A stretch of 64,000 nucleotides of DNA from Selenomonadaceae bacterium (GCA_017549815.1 JAFYNH010000060.1:1-64000), one strand, 5' to 3'; counted from the first letter of the stretch, positions 25,506 to 34,711 are shown. Numbers and translations: made by a program. The notes: generated from the sequence alone by a model not told the origin.

Positions 25506-28454
25506 ATGGAAAATGCACTGCCCAAAAATCGTCCGACGCGCAGAGATTTTGTCAATGTCAATCGCTCACAGTTCGACCATATTTTTTCAGAAGCCGCCGT
25601 TGCAAAAGGCGATGAGATTGCCCGCAACCTCGCCAAACTTAAAGACGACATTGCCTCCGCTTGCGATAAAACTTTTGTCATGATGAAAAATAAACAAGTC
25701 TGGTTTGACAGGAACAATGCCGCCCTCTTCCCTAAATTTCATAAATTTTCTTTGCCAAGATATAAAACAAGATATGCGCCTTCACTTGGTTACAGTACAA
25801 ATTTTGAAGGATTTAACTTCGTAGCTATGACAATTAATGAATGTCAAAAAAGTTTTACAAATAACAAAGGGAATCCTTATTTGAAATCTGACGGCAACTT
25901 TAATCATTTTCCCATACGACCAGATCGTATTTTAACCGATGATGGTCATCGATTTGTTGATACAAATGGCGGCGTAGTCAGCTGGGATGATAGCTATGAA
26001 ATTACGCTTGTTCCGATTCACAGACTGCGCGGGAAAAATGCGGCGGCAATGAATTATCCTGAAGCGTTGCTTGCTTGGATTGCTAACGGCTTAATTCCCG
26101 AAGGCTTGAGTACCAAGCAGGAAACATTTTATAAAACTTTTCTTAATGATTATCCGAAAATCGAAGACTACATTTCAGCCGACAGCACAAACATAAAATT
26201 CGACGGCGAACGCTTTAAAGCCGACGTTTTGAGCGGGAAGTTTACGGCTAAAGTTTTCGATTACGACTTCGATATTCGCGGGACGCTCGACGGCGTTATC
26301 AGCGGACAGAGGCAATACAGCGGCTCGGTTGATTCGCTTAAGAAAGAATTGCTCGCCTGTGATAACAAACGCGCCAACATTCAGCCCTACGAAGAGCGGC
26401 TACTCACCGACGTTAATCGCGGGCATTGGGAACTGTTCGAGGACGCGGCGGCTGATACGGCTAAGGTAAATTTACCTGCGGACAGTTTCCTTGTGGCGCG
26501 CCCGCCTCAACTCGACGTGAGATATAACGGCATTTGCGCTATCGACTTCGGCACGAAAAGTACAATCGTAGTGTGTCGCGACGGCGATGCGCGTATGCTC
26601 CGAATCGGGCAGGGCGACTACTCCAAAGCTCCAACCATGCGCGATTTTGAAAATCCGACCGTCATTGAACTGCGCGATATTCAAAATTTCTTAACGGCTT
26701 ATCGTGTACGCGGCGGACGACCTTTCACGGAATGGAATCAAGTCACGGTATCGCATCAGGCGGCGGACGCGATTTTTAAAGAAGGCGTCGGCAGTACTGT
26801 TTACAATTCGGTTTTCAACGAGCTTAAGCAATGGGCTAAGGACGAGCAAAATTATCCTGTGCTGAAAGACCTGCGCGGCGCGACTTTGGACATTAAACCC
26901 TACCTTGAGACGAAAGAAATTGACGCGGGCGACTTCGACCCGATTGAGCTTTACGCCTATTATCTGGGGCTTTATATCAACAACATGCACAACCAAATTT
27001 ATCCGGATTATATCTTGTCGTTCCCCGTCAACTACAAGAAGGCTATTTGTGAGCGTATTCGTAAGAGTTTCGAGAGCGGGATTAAGAAATCATTGCCGCC
27101 CGCACTCCTTCGCGATGAAGAGTTTATGAAACGCTTCAGAGTATATTTGGGCGCGAGTGAGCCAGCCGCTTATGCGATAAGTGCGCTTGAATGTTTCGGG
27201 CTTGAGCCTAAAGAAGTCGGCGAAAAAGTTGCTTACGGCGTTTTCGACTTCGGCGGCGGCACGACCGATTTTGATTTCGGCATTGAATACATTCCCGAAA
27301 ATCGGCGCAAGTGCAATTTCATCATTGAGCAATTCGGATTCAACGGCGATGTTTTACTCGGCGGCGAAAATATGTTGGAACTCCTTGCCTATGAAGTCTA
27401 CAAAGATAATCTTGACAAAATGCGCGAGAAAAAAATCCCGTTCGCATTGCCCGCCGGTTGTAAAAAATTCGCGGGCGCGGAGGCTTTAGTCAAGGAGAAT
27501 AATAAAGACGCTTCGGCGCATATGAACAATCGCATTTTGGCAGAAAAACTTCGTCCGATTTGGGAGAATACCGCCGAGCGCGAGAAATTAACGGAAGACG
27601 CGCAGAGTTGGATTTTATTTTCTAGTGAAAAACAGTCCGACGAAAGCTATAAAGTCAACGTGGATTTAAAGATTGAGGCGGCGAAGTTGGAGCAAATTAT
27701 CGAGGCAAGGATTAGGGAAGGCGTCGTTAATTTTTTCCAATCGCTTTGGAGCGCGTTTGACGGGCGATTTGTTTGTCCGATTCATATTTTCTTAGCGGGC
27801 AATTCGTGCCGTTCGCCGATTGTCAAGAAACTTTTCGAGGAATTCATTAAGCGGGAAGAAGATAAACTTGCCGAAAGCGTCAAGAAAAATACAGGGCAGG
27901 ATAAAGACGCGACCGGAACTTTTATTTTGCACATGCCGCTTGGTATGGAAGAAGGCGACGAATCTGCCAACGTTATGGAGCTTGATAAACAGCGCACGGG
28001 CAAAACGGGCGTGGCATTCGGCTTGCTTAGGTGTCGGCGCGGCGGCAAGGACGTTAAGATTAACAATGAAAATGAAACCAAAATTGATATAAATTTCCCT
28101 TACTTTCTCGGCGACGCGGGCAATGACGGCAATACTTTTACGGTTAGAATCGGGCAAAAAGTCAGTTACGGCGAATGGGTTTATTTCACGGTTGCCGACG
28201 AACCCGAATTTGAATTGTATTACACAAAGGCTCCGCGTTCTCTGCAAAATAATATGCCTGTCTCCGATTCGCAAATACAAATGATTCATTGTCTGCTTGA
28301 CGAGGACGACACAATCGACGATGACAATTACGGCGTTTATATCAAAAAAGTTTCGCCGAATATGATTGAATATGCGGTTGGACGTGCAGAAGATTTTGCG
28401 GGCGAGTTGAAGGTTAAGAGAGTTTATCAGCAGATTTTAAAGGACGTAAGATGA
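25506..28454 (+). CDS. Hsp70/actin-fold ATPase with novel N-terminal domain
   Basis: The protein has 982 residues. About 340 N-terminal residues have no recognised fold and contain WDDSYEITLVPIHRLRGKN and NYPEALLAWIANGLIPEGL. Then comes an Hsp70-like ATPase: the phosphate-1 loop ICAIDFGTKSTIVV (about 343-356), the phosphate-2 loop YGVFDFGGGTTDFDFG (about 577-592) and the adenosine motif IHIFLAGNSCRSPIVKKLF (about 759-777). There is no classical peptide-binding beta-sandwich or EEVD-like tail; instead about 180 residues follow. It is much longer than DnaK (about 610). The preceding gene encodes a GrpE-like protein and the following HerA ATPase gene overlaps its stop (ATGA). SrfB is another large Hsp70-like protein, but the neighbours do not match the Srf operon. 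A role as the chaperone or regulatory ATPase of a multi-protein machine is inferred. Confidence 0.75.
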   Translation: MENALPKNRPTRRDFVNVNRSQFDHIFSEAAVAKGDEIARNLAKLKDDIASACDKTFVMMKNKQVWFDRNNAALFPKFHKFSLPRYKTRYAPSLGYSTNFEGFNFVAMTINECQKSFTNNKGNPYLKSDGNFNHFPIRPDRILTDDGHRFVDTNGGVVSWDDSYEITLVPIHRLRGKNAAAMNYPEALLAWIANGLIPEGLSTKQETFYKTFLNDYPKIEDYISADSTNIKFDGERFKADVLSGKFTAKVFDYDFDIRGTLDGVISGQRQYSGSVDSLKKELLACDNKRANIQPYEERLLTDVNRGHWELFEDAAADTAKVNLPADSFLVARPPQLDVRYNGICAIDFGTKSTIVVCRDGDARMLRIGQGDYSKAPTMRDFENPTVIELRDIQNFLTAYRVRGGRPFTEWNQVTVSHQAADAIFKEGVGSTVYNSVFNELKQWAKDEQNYPVLKDLRGATLDIKPYLETKEIDAGDFDPIELYAYYLGLYINNMHNQIYPDYILSFPVNYKKAICERIRKSFESGIKKSLPPALLRDEEFMKRFRVYLGASEPAAYAISALECFGLEPKEVGEKVAYGVFDFGGGTTDFDFGIEYIPENRRKCNFIIEQFGFNGDVLLGGENMLELLAYEVYKDNLDKMREKKIPFALPAGCKKFAGAEALVKENNKDASAHMNNRILAEKLRPIWENTAEREKLTEDAQSWILFSSEKQSDESYKVNVDLKIEAAKLEQIIEARIREGVVNFFQSLWSAFDGRFVCPIHIFLAGNSCRSPIVKKLFEEFIKREEDKLAESVKKNTGQDKDATGTFILHMPLGMEEGDESANVMELDKQRTGKTGVAFGLLRCRRGGKDVKINNENETKIDINFPYFLGDAGNDGNTFTVRIGQKVSYGEWVYFTVADEPEFELYYTKAPRSLQNNMPVSDSQIQMIHCLLDEDDTIDDDNYGVYIKKVSPNMIEYAVGRAEDFAGELKVKRVYQQILKDVR

Positions 28455-31400
28455 ACGAGAAACTAAATCAAGACTTCGATAAAAAGTTGCGGCGCGGGCG
28501 GGCGGTGTTGAATTATCTCAATGCCCGCTCTAATCGCTGTCTGCTTGATAAGGGTTGCGAATGGGTCGGCAAAAAAGTTTCGCTTGAGCTGAACGAAATT
28601 TTTTTATTCCAAATTTTGGAAGTCACGTTTGAGGAAAAGGCTCCGCGCAAAGAGGCGATTGAAAATATTTTGGGCACTCTGCGCGGCATGGAAGGCATAA
28701 GTTTTATTTATCTGATTTTGGGCGACGCATCGGGCGTTAAATTCTATTTCGGGGCGGCTCGCGATAAATCGTATCCGAATCACAAAATGCCGTTCAGCGT
28801 CCACGACTTGGAGCAAGATATTTTAACGCCGAGCATGAAGGGGAATTTTCGCGGCTCTAAAGTTTCTGAAGTCAATCGCGACGAGAAAAAAATTATTCTG
28901 GAAAGGATAAAAAATGCGGCGAGCTTTGGGATATTGGAGGGCGTGCCGAGCGTCGACGAAAAGAACGAAAATTTTCAAGGAACCGACCGTTTGATTGACG
29001 TTATGCAGGGCGACGAATTCGGGTTTGCGGTTATTGCCACGCCCTACACCGACGCCGAGACCGACGAACTTGAACAGCAACTTTTTGCGTTGAGTGATTC
29101 GCTTATGCCCTTAGCGCGTCATACCATACAGCGTTCGACTTCGAGCGGCAAAAATCGCAATGACGGCAGAAATTTTTCCTACGCTAAGCAAGCGGGCGAC
29201 TCAATTCAACACAACGAATCCGAAAGTTATACGCAGAATGACGCGACTAATCACGACGAACGGCGCGACGAATCTAATCAAATACAAAATTCTTCGGGCG
29301 AATCGACCAATGAGCAAACTTCGACGAGTAAGAATTTCAACAAGAGCAAGGGCGACAAAGACACCGAATCCGCCGGCAACGGTAGCAGTACGAATCATGG
29401 CGTGCAAAGTCAGCGCAATAATTCTTCGACGGTGAGTTCTTCGCGGAGTTCGGCGACTTCAAATTCATTTAGCGAAAGCAAATCTTATCGCAACGACGCG
29501 AGCGACAATCATTCCAAAAGCGTTTCCAAAAATTTAACGCGGTCGAGTGGCGTGACGGCTAGCGAAAATATTTCAATCAGCGAACAGACGGAGAGCGAAT
29601 CCAAATCGGCGGTTGATTGGCTGAATTATATCGACAAAGTTTTAATGCCGCGCTTGGATCATGGACGCGGCAAGGGTATTTTCTTATGTTGCGGCTATCT
29701 TTTTGCGGAGCGGCGGACGACACTTTACAGGTTGGCGAATACGGCGATTTCGCTTTACAGCGGCTCGGCGGGGAATAAGTCGGCGTTATTCTTCAATGAC
29801 TTAACCGATAAAAAGGACGATTTAGATTGCATACACGCGCTGAAAAATTTGCAAATCCCCGTTGCGTTGCGAACCGCGAACACCGAATATTTTCCTGCGG
29901 CGGGCTTATCGCGTCACGAACGGAATAAATTTTCTTACTGCGGCAGTTGGTTATCGGCGAATGAGTTAGGACTTTTGGCGGGACTTCCTCAGAAAGAAGT
30001 TATCGGATTGCGTCTGCGCGAGGAAGTTGAATTTGGTTTGAACGTCGAGAAAGTTCCTGCCGAATATGCGTTGGAGCTTGGGCATTTGGTGCAGAGCGGC
30101 GAGGTTAAGGAAAATATTCCCGTGAGTTTGGACAAGCGCGACTTCGACAAGCACGCATTTATATCGGGCGTGACGGGTAGCGGCAAAACTACGACTTGCC
30201 AAAATATTTTATTGGGCTGGGGCGGCGCGTTCTTAGTCATTGAGCCAGCGAAGACAGAATACCGTTCGTTGAAGGAATATTGTCCAGACCTGTTATTTTT
30301 TACGCCCGGACTTCCCGACGCCGCGCCGTTTTTCTTGAATCCTTTTGAACTTTTCCCGAACGAAAAAATTTCAGCCCGCGCAGATATGTTAAAGGCAACG
30401 TTTGAGGCGTCGTTTGCAATGGAGGCGGCAATCCCGCAGATTTTGGAGGCGGCGATTTATCGGGCTTACGAGAATAAAGGTTGGCACATCGGCACGAACA
30501 CTTGGCGCGGCGGAAATCCTTTTGCCGACGGCGTTTATGCCTTCCCTACGTTATCAGATTTTGTCAAGGCGACTAAGGAAATCACCGAGAAACAGGGCTT
30601 TGACGAACGCTTGAAGAATGATTATCTGGGTTCGATAAATGCGCGGCTTGAAGGCTTAATGGTCGGCGCGAAGGGGCAAATGTTTAATACGGCGCGTTCG
30701 ATAAATTTTTTGGAGCTGATTAAAAGGCGCGTCGTGATTGAGCTTGAAGAAATTCGCAGTAGTTCGGAGAAGTCCTTGTTAATGGGCTTTATCCTTACGA
30801 ATCTTTTGCAAGCCGTCAAGCATTGTCATTCACTCGACAAAAATTTTCGCCATATAACTTTGATTGAAGAGGCGCACAGACTTTTAAGCCGCTACTTGCC
30901 CGGCGACAATCTGAATAAGAAACAGGGCGTCGAAGTTTTTACGGACATGTTAGCGGAGGTTCGCAAATACGGCGAGAGCTTGATAATCGTTGACCAAATT
31001 CCCGATAAGATGACGCCCGAAGTATTGAAGAACACGAACACGAAAATTATTCATAAGCTGTTCGCGCAGGACGACAAGGACGCCGTCGGGAATACTATGG
31101 CATTGAGCGACGAACAAAAAGCTTTTCTGTCGAATTTGCCGCCCGGTCGCGCCGTCATGTTTTCGCAAGGCTGGACTAAGGCTATACAGTTGCAGATTGA
31201 AGAAAAAATTCCTTCCGAGCGCAAGGAAATTGACGTTTCGGAAATTCGGCGGGCGGCGATGAATTATTATCTTGAGCCGGAAAATTTACGTCGTGGGATT
31301 CTGCGCGGGCTTGAAAAATTGAGCGACGTTGACGAAAAAATTTTGACGAATTACTTGGAGCTTTTGCAGAGCGGCGATTTGATTTTGAAAACTTATCTTC

Positions 31401-31657
31401 AATATTTGAGCGACGGCACGGCGGGCGAGCGTTCGCGTTCTGACGACGTAAAAAAATTTGCCGACTTCGCTGACGGAATCAGACGGGCGGCTAAAAAATT
31501 CGGCGTGAAATTACTTGAAACTTATCTTTGCGCCAATGCCTATTCGGAGCCTGACGACGACCGCGATAAAAATCTGCGCGAAGTTCTTAAAGAAATTATC
31601 GACGACGAAAAAGTTACTATGAGCGTCATAACCAACAACATAACGCGGCTTTCGTAA
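28451..31657 (+). CDS. HerA/FtsK-type ATPase (DUF87-like) with Ser/Asn-rich linker
   Basis: This 1068-residue protein probably forms a hexameric motor acting on DNA or polypeptide. Residues 1-220 are a folded N-terminal domain (FLFQILEVTFEEKAPRKEAI, FIYLILGDASGVKFYFGAA). Residues about 223-390 are low complexity, rich in Ser, Asn, Asp, Glu and Lys. After about 390 the core begins: Walker A FISGVTGSGKTTTCQNILL (about 571-589), FLVIEPAKTEYRSL, Walker B ITLIEEAHRLL (about 801-811), EVRKYGESLIIVDQIPDKM (sensor-like) and KIIHKLFAQDDKDAVG. This order matches the HerA/VirB4/FtsK superfamily with a DUF87-type ATPase. About 150 helical residues complete the C terminus. The ATG overlaps the stop of the Hsp70-like gene. 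HerA relatives occur in DNA repair, phage defence and conjugation; none of the usual partners (NurA, SIR2, DUF4297) is here. Confidence 0.82.
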   Translation: MNEKLNQDFDKKLRRGRAVLNYLNARSNRCLLDKGCEWVGKKVSLELNEIFLFQILEVTFEEKAPRKEAIENILGTLRGMEGISFIYLILGDASGVKFYFGAARDKSYPNHKMPFSVHDLEQDILTPSMKGNFRGSKVSEVNRDEKKIILERIKNAASFGILEGVPSVDEKNENFQGTDRLIDVMQGDEFGFAVIATPYTDAETDELEQQLFALSDSLMPLARHTIQRSTSSGKNRNDGRNFSYAKQAGDSIQHNESESYTQNDATNHDERRDESNQIQNSSGESTNEQTSTSKNFNKSKGDKDTESAGNGSSTNHGVQSQRNNSSTVSSSRSSATSNSFSESKSYRNDASDNHSKSVSKNLTRSSGVTASENISISEQTESESKSAVDWLNYIDKVLMPRLDHGRGKGIFLCCGYLFAERRTTLYRLANTAISLYSGSAGNKSALFFNDLTDKKDDLDCIHALKNLQIPVALRTANTEYFPAAGLSRHERNKFSYCGSWLSANELGLLAGLPQKEVIGLRLREEVEFGLNVEKVPAEYALELGHLVQSGEVKENIPVSLDKRDFDKHAFISGVTGSGKTTTCQNILLGWGGAFLVIEPAKTEYRSLKEYCPDLLFFTPGLPDAAPFFLNPFELFPNEKISARADMLKATFEASFAMEAAIPQILEAAIYRAYENKGWHIGTNTWRGGNPFADGVYAFPTLSDFVKATKEITEKQGFDERLKNDYLGSINARLEGLMVGAKGQMFNTARSINFLELIKRRVVIELEEIRSSSEKSLLMGFILTNLLQAVKHCHSLDKNFRHITLIEEAHRLLSRYLPGDNLNKKQGVEVFTDMLAEVRKYGESLIIVDQIPDKMTPEVLKNTNTKIIHKLFAQDDKDAVGNTMALSDEQKAFLSNLPPGRAVMFSQGWTKAIQLQIEEKIPSERKEIDVSEIRRAAMNYYLEPENLRRGILRGLEKLSDVDEKILTNYLELLQSGDLILKTYLQYLSDGTAGERSRSDDVKKFADFADGIRRAAKKFGVKLLETYLCANAYSEPDDDRDKNLREVLKEIIDDEKVTMSVITNNITRLS

Positions 31658-31669
31658 GGAGGAAATTTT

Positions 31670-32539
31670 ATGGGCTGGTTCAGTTCTGCTTGCAGTTTTG
31701 TCGGTAGCGCGATAAGTTCAGCTTGCAGTGCAGTAAGTAGCGGTTTTAGAAGTGTTGGCAGGGCTTTATCGAGCTTTGCAAGCGCGACGGTTGGTCTTGT
31801 CGGCAGTTTAGCGGCTAAGGCGGCGAATTTTGTCGGACTTATTACGACCTTGCCGCTGGGTTCTTTAGGAATGGTACTCGGTCCGATTATTCAGCAAGTT
31901 ATGATTCATTTCGTGGTAAAGGCGATTGAATATCTTGCCAAAAAGCTCGGCATAATCAAAGACAGCGACAAAGTTGAGGAAATCGGTTATCGCGTTGAGG
32001 AGGCGCAGGAGCATGATGATTGGAAAAAGCAAGAGGAATTTAAAACTTTCGAGGAATACTACGCTTATTTGAAGGCGCAAATTCCCGACGATAAAATTGA
32101 CAGGGTTAAGCTCGCCGCCAACCGTGAACGATATATGATTCTCGGCATGGTGGAGCTGACTAACGGGCTTGAAAATAAAATGGGAATTAAAATGCCCGAA
32201 GATTTTCTGTTTGAAATCGGGCGCAGTCGTATGGAGCCTAATGAAATCCTTGCCATAATCGACGCCTTCAAGTTTTTGGGCAGTGATACTGTGTATGTCA
32301 GCGATTATTTCAAGGGCAAGCTGTCCCGCGACGAAAATATTAAGATTGAAGATGCGTTGCTGGTTGCGCTTAGGAAATATTATCCGCAGAAGGACGACGA
32401 TTATTTTTATGAACGGCTGGGAGTTATGCGCAAGGCAAGTCGCGATGATTTAAAGTTGGCGGACGTTTACGCGGACAAGTTGACGGAAGAAAATTTCAAA
32501 CGCATTGAGCGCGAAGGGAAAATTCCCGACGATTTATGA
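31670..32539 (+). CDS. protein with Gly/Ser/Ala-rich membrane-active-looking N terminus
   Basis: The first about 95 of 289 residues are dominated by Ser, Ala, Gly and Val with regularly spaced small residues (SSACSFVGSAISSACSAVSS, FASATVGLVGSLAAKAANFV, LPLGSLGMVLGPIIQQVMIH). Such a segment could insert into or lie along a membrane as glycine-zipper helices. After it comes a charged helical domain (KVEEIGYRVEEAQEHDDWKK, FKTFEEYYAYLKAQIPDD, MEPNEILAIIDAFKFLG) with EF-like acidic stretches but no clear calcium loop. There is no classic signal peptide. It lies 12 bases after the HerA-like gene with AAGGAGG. I recognise no family. It could be the membrane channel, anchor or effector of the operon; this is inference. 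Confidence 0.6.
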   Translation: MGWFSSACSFVGSAISSACSAVSSGFRSVGRALSSFASATVGLVGSLAAKAANFVGLITTLPLGSLGMVLGPIIQQVMIHFVVKAIEYLAKKLGIIKDSDKVEEIGYRVEEAQEHDDWKKQEEFKTFEEYYAYLKAQIPDDKIDRVKLAANRERYMILGMVELTNGLENKMGIKMPEDFLFEIGRSRMEPNEILAIIDAFKFLGSDTVYVSDYFKGKLSRDENIKIEDALLVALRKYYPQKDDDYFYERLGVMRKASRDDLKLADVYADKLTEENFKRIEREGKIPDDL

Positions 32540-32551
32540 GCGGAGGAATTT

Positions 32552-32839
32552 ATGGACAAAAATTTTAGCATAAAAGAAATGTTGGATTCGATTAATGCGG
32601 ACACAAGTCTTTACGAATCAAAGATTAGCCGCGTAAAGGCTGAAGTTGCGTTGGAAAATTTTTCTTCGGAGACGGAATTTATGCTGGGCGTTTCGATTAA
32701 GCAAGTGGAGCGTGAAAAACTTTTAGCGGATAAGTCGCGGGAAACGGAAGAACTTCGCCAAAAAGTTAAGCATAGGAAATCGACGACGGAGCGGACGATT
32801 AAAAATTTTTATGACGAATGCAGGGGGTATCGGCTTTGA
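32552..32839 (+). CDS. small helical protein of the Hsp70-HerA operon
   Basis: This 95-residue protein is predicted to be mostly helical and highly charged (INADTSLYESKISRVKAEVA, DKSRETEELRQKVKHRKSTT). No family is recognised. The ATG has GCGGAGG upstream, 12 bases after the previous stop, and its own stop overlaps the likely start of the next gene. Its conserved tight spacing in the operon supports a real gene and perhaps a structural or adaptor subunit. Confidence 0.6.
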   Translation: MDKNFSIKEMLDSINADTSLYESKISRVKAEVALENFSSETEFMLGVSIKQVEREKLLADKSRETEELRQKVKHRKSTTERTIKNFYDECRGYRL

Positions 32840-33474
32840 AGAGGTACATAATTGAGATTGACGCGGAGAAAATTTTTTCGTATGAGGCGGAGGGTTGCGG
32901 GCAAAATTTTCATTGTCGGCTTATGAAACCGCACGGCGATAAATTTTATACGGCGGGGGAATTTTTAGATTATTGGGCTTGGTTTGCGGAGGAGACAGCC
33001 GACGGCAAGCCCGATATTTGTTTTATTTACGTTGAAGACGAGCGACAAACTCTTGAGCGATTGAAGAAGGACGCGCCAAAGTTAAATAATTCGACTTGGG
33101 AGATGTTGGAGCTTAAAAAATTTTTTACAGAGTATCGTGACGCGACGTTGAAGGAAAATTTTCGTTGGGAGGACGGCAAAATAATTTTCGACGACGGCAG
33201 AATTTTTAATCTTGACGGCGTGGCGAATTTTATTTTATCGGATGAAACGGAACCTGCGCGGGAGCAACCAAAGCCCAAATTCAGAGTAAAAGTCTACACG
33301 CCGCCTGTTATTCAAGAGGAGCCGCCCGAAGAAATTTCCAATCTCGAAAAAGATATTCCGCCGTTGATTGATTTGCCCGACGAGTTTAAAGAGAAAATTT
33401 CTGTTGAGGATTTTCAAAACTATATCGAAGAGCAAACTGGCGGGCAATGTGATAAAGTTTCTTTCAAAAGGTAA
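32836..33474 (+). CDS. unknown protein, last gene of the Hsp70-HerA operon
   Basis: I place the start at TTG 32836, which overlaps the previous stop (TTGA) and follows GGGGG by eight bases, giving 212 residues; an upstream ATG at 32818 would add six. The N-terminal half is alpha/beta (KRYIIEIDAEKIFSYEAEG, ICFIYVEDERQTLERLKKD). After about residue 140 comes a Pro/Glu-rich linker (VKVYTPPVIQEEPPEE) and a short acidic helical tail. No family is recognised. A convergent cbiE gene ends two bases beyond its stop, so the operon ends here. Confidence 0.6.
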   Translation: MKRYIIEIDAEKIFSYEAEGCGQNFHCRLMKPHGDKFYTAGEFLDYWAWFAEETADGKPDICFIYVEDERQTLERLKKDAPKLNNSTWEMLELKKFFTEYRDATLKENFRWEDGKIIFDDGRIFNLDGVANFILSDETEPAREQPKPKFRVKVYTPPVIQEEPPEEISNLEKDIPPLIDLPDEFKEKISVEDFQNYIEEQTGGQCDKVSFKR

Positions 33475-33475
33475 T

Positions 33476-34099
33476 TTACTTGACGATTAAAATACAATGT
33501 TTAACAGGCTCGGACTGCGCGGCGGCGGCTAAAGTCGTCGTTAAAATTTTTTCGTCTGGATAAGAGAGTCTCGCGCAGATAGTAACGGAAGAATTTTTAT
33601 CCCAGCCGCAGTTCATCAAAAGTTCGGAGATAGTAGCGGAATTAAATTCGGCATCGGTTAAAAGTCCTAAGATTTTACCTGTAGAAAATTGCAGAGCCTC
33701 CCGCGCAGGTTGTCTTCCGTGAAAGCTTAAAAGTGTTGCGTCGTGCCAAGACAGAGCGATTTTGGCGAAAGCGAGTTGCATTGCGCTGATTGACGGAATG
33801 ACTTCGATTGAATCGGGCGGGAAATTTTTTCTTAGCAGGTCGAGCATTGAATAATAACCGGGGTCGCCGCTCACCATAACGACGACTTCATCGAGTAAAA
33901 TTTTTTCGCGAATGAAATTTATCGGAGCGTCGAGGTCGGCAGTTATCGCGCAAGTTATCTGATTCGGATTAGAAAATTCACCGAGCGCACGGCGTCCACC
34001 GACTAAAAATTTTGCCGCACGAATTTTTTTTAGCGCGGCGGGCGTAATGTAATCTTCGCCGCCGGGACCTATGCCAGCGACGATTATTTTATTGTTCAA
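33476..34099 (-). CDS. cbiE: cobalt-precorrin-7 C5-methyltransferase (CbiE)
   Basis: This enzyme methylates the corrin precursor at C5 (with CbiT acting at C15) using S-adenosylmethionine. The 207-residue protein has IIVAGIGPGGEDYITPAAL (SAM-binding start), AKFLVGGRRALGEF, VVVMVSGDPGYYSMLDLL, IEVIPSISAMQLAFAKI and LLSFHGRQP, all CbiE features. Its length fits CbiE alone, without a fused CbiT. TTG 34099 follows GGTGGAG by five bases; the ATG at 34117 has no ribosome site. It stands alone, 16 kb from cbiL. Confidence 0.9.
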   Translation of the reverse strand: MNNKIIVAGIGPGGEDYITPAALKKIRAAKFLVGGRRALGEFSNPNQITCAITADLDAPINFIREKILLDEVVVMVSGDPGYYSMLDLLRKNFPPDSIEVIPSISAMQLAFAKIALSWHDATLLSFHGRQPAREALQFSTGKILGLLTDAEFNSATISELLMNCGWDKNSSVTICARLSYPDEKILTTTLAAAAQSEPVKHCILIVK

Positions 34100-34148
34100 T
34101 TTGACTCCACCTTTCATCTGGCAGGAAATTATTTATACAACGTCAAAA

Positions 34149-34215
34149 TATCAATTAGGAATTAGGAACTAGGACTTAGGAATTAGGAACTAGTTCTTAG
34201 TTCCTCAATCCTAGT
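34149..34215. repeat. heptamer TAGGAAT hairpin repeat before def
   Basis: Tandem TAGGAAT, TAGGAAC, TAGGACT units are followed by the complementary arm (CTAGTTC, TTAGTTC, CTCAATC, CTAGTTC). The array ends directly against the AAAGGAGG ribosome site of def. This is one of the clearest two-armed examples in the window. Confidence 0.8.
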
Positions 34216-34234
34216 TCCTAAAGGAGGTTTTAAA

Positions 34235-34711
34235 GTGGCTTTGCTTGAGATAAAAAAGGCGGGCGACCCTATTTTAAAAGAAATTTGTAAGCCCGTAGAA
34301 AAAATTGACAAACGCTTTAGAAATTTTCTGGACGATATGGCTGAGACAATGTACGCGAGCGACGGCGTAGGAATTGCCGCGCCGCAAGTCGGGGTTGCGA
34401 TTCGGGCTTGCGTCATCAACGTTGATAAAAAAACTCGCTACGACTTGATTAATCCCGTTATAACTAAGCGCGAAGGTACAGTTATCGGGAATGAAGGTTG
34501 CCTTTCCTGTCCCAACCTTTTCGGCGACGTTGAGAGGGCTGAAAAAATTCGCATCGAATATACTAGCCGTTTTGGTAAGAAAAAAATTCTGGAGGCGGAC
34601 GGACTTTTAGGGCGTTGTATTCAGCATGAACTTGACCATCTCGACGGTAAACTTTTCATTGATATTGCGAAGAACATTACCAAAGAACGCAATAAGGAAG
34701 GGGAGCAATAA
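34235..34711 (+). CDS. def: peptide deformylase
   Basis: It removes the N-formyl group from nascent proteins, using a metal ion. All three family motifs are present in the 158 residues: GVGIAAPQVGV (motif 1, about 45-55), EGCLSCPNLF (motif 2, metal-ligand Cys) and CIQHELDHLDGKL (motif 3, HExxH). The start is GTG 34235 with AAGGAGG upstream. It is separated from the next gene by another hairpin repeat. Identification is secure. Confidence 0.96.
   Translation: MALLEIKKAGDPILKEICKPVEKIDKRFRNFLDDMAETMYASDGVGIAAPQVGVAIRACVINVDKKTRYDLINPVITKREGTVIGNEGCLSCPNLFGDVERAEKIRIEYTSRFGKKKILEADGLLGRCIQHELDHLDGKLFIDIAKNITKERNKEGEQ

Noticed and set aside
25506-28454. Identity with SrfB of the SrfABC virulence locus
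   Set aside because: Both are large Hsp70-like proteins, but the neighbours (GrpE-like, HerA ATPase) are not those of the Srf operon and no SrfB-specific motif was recognised.
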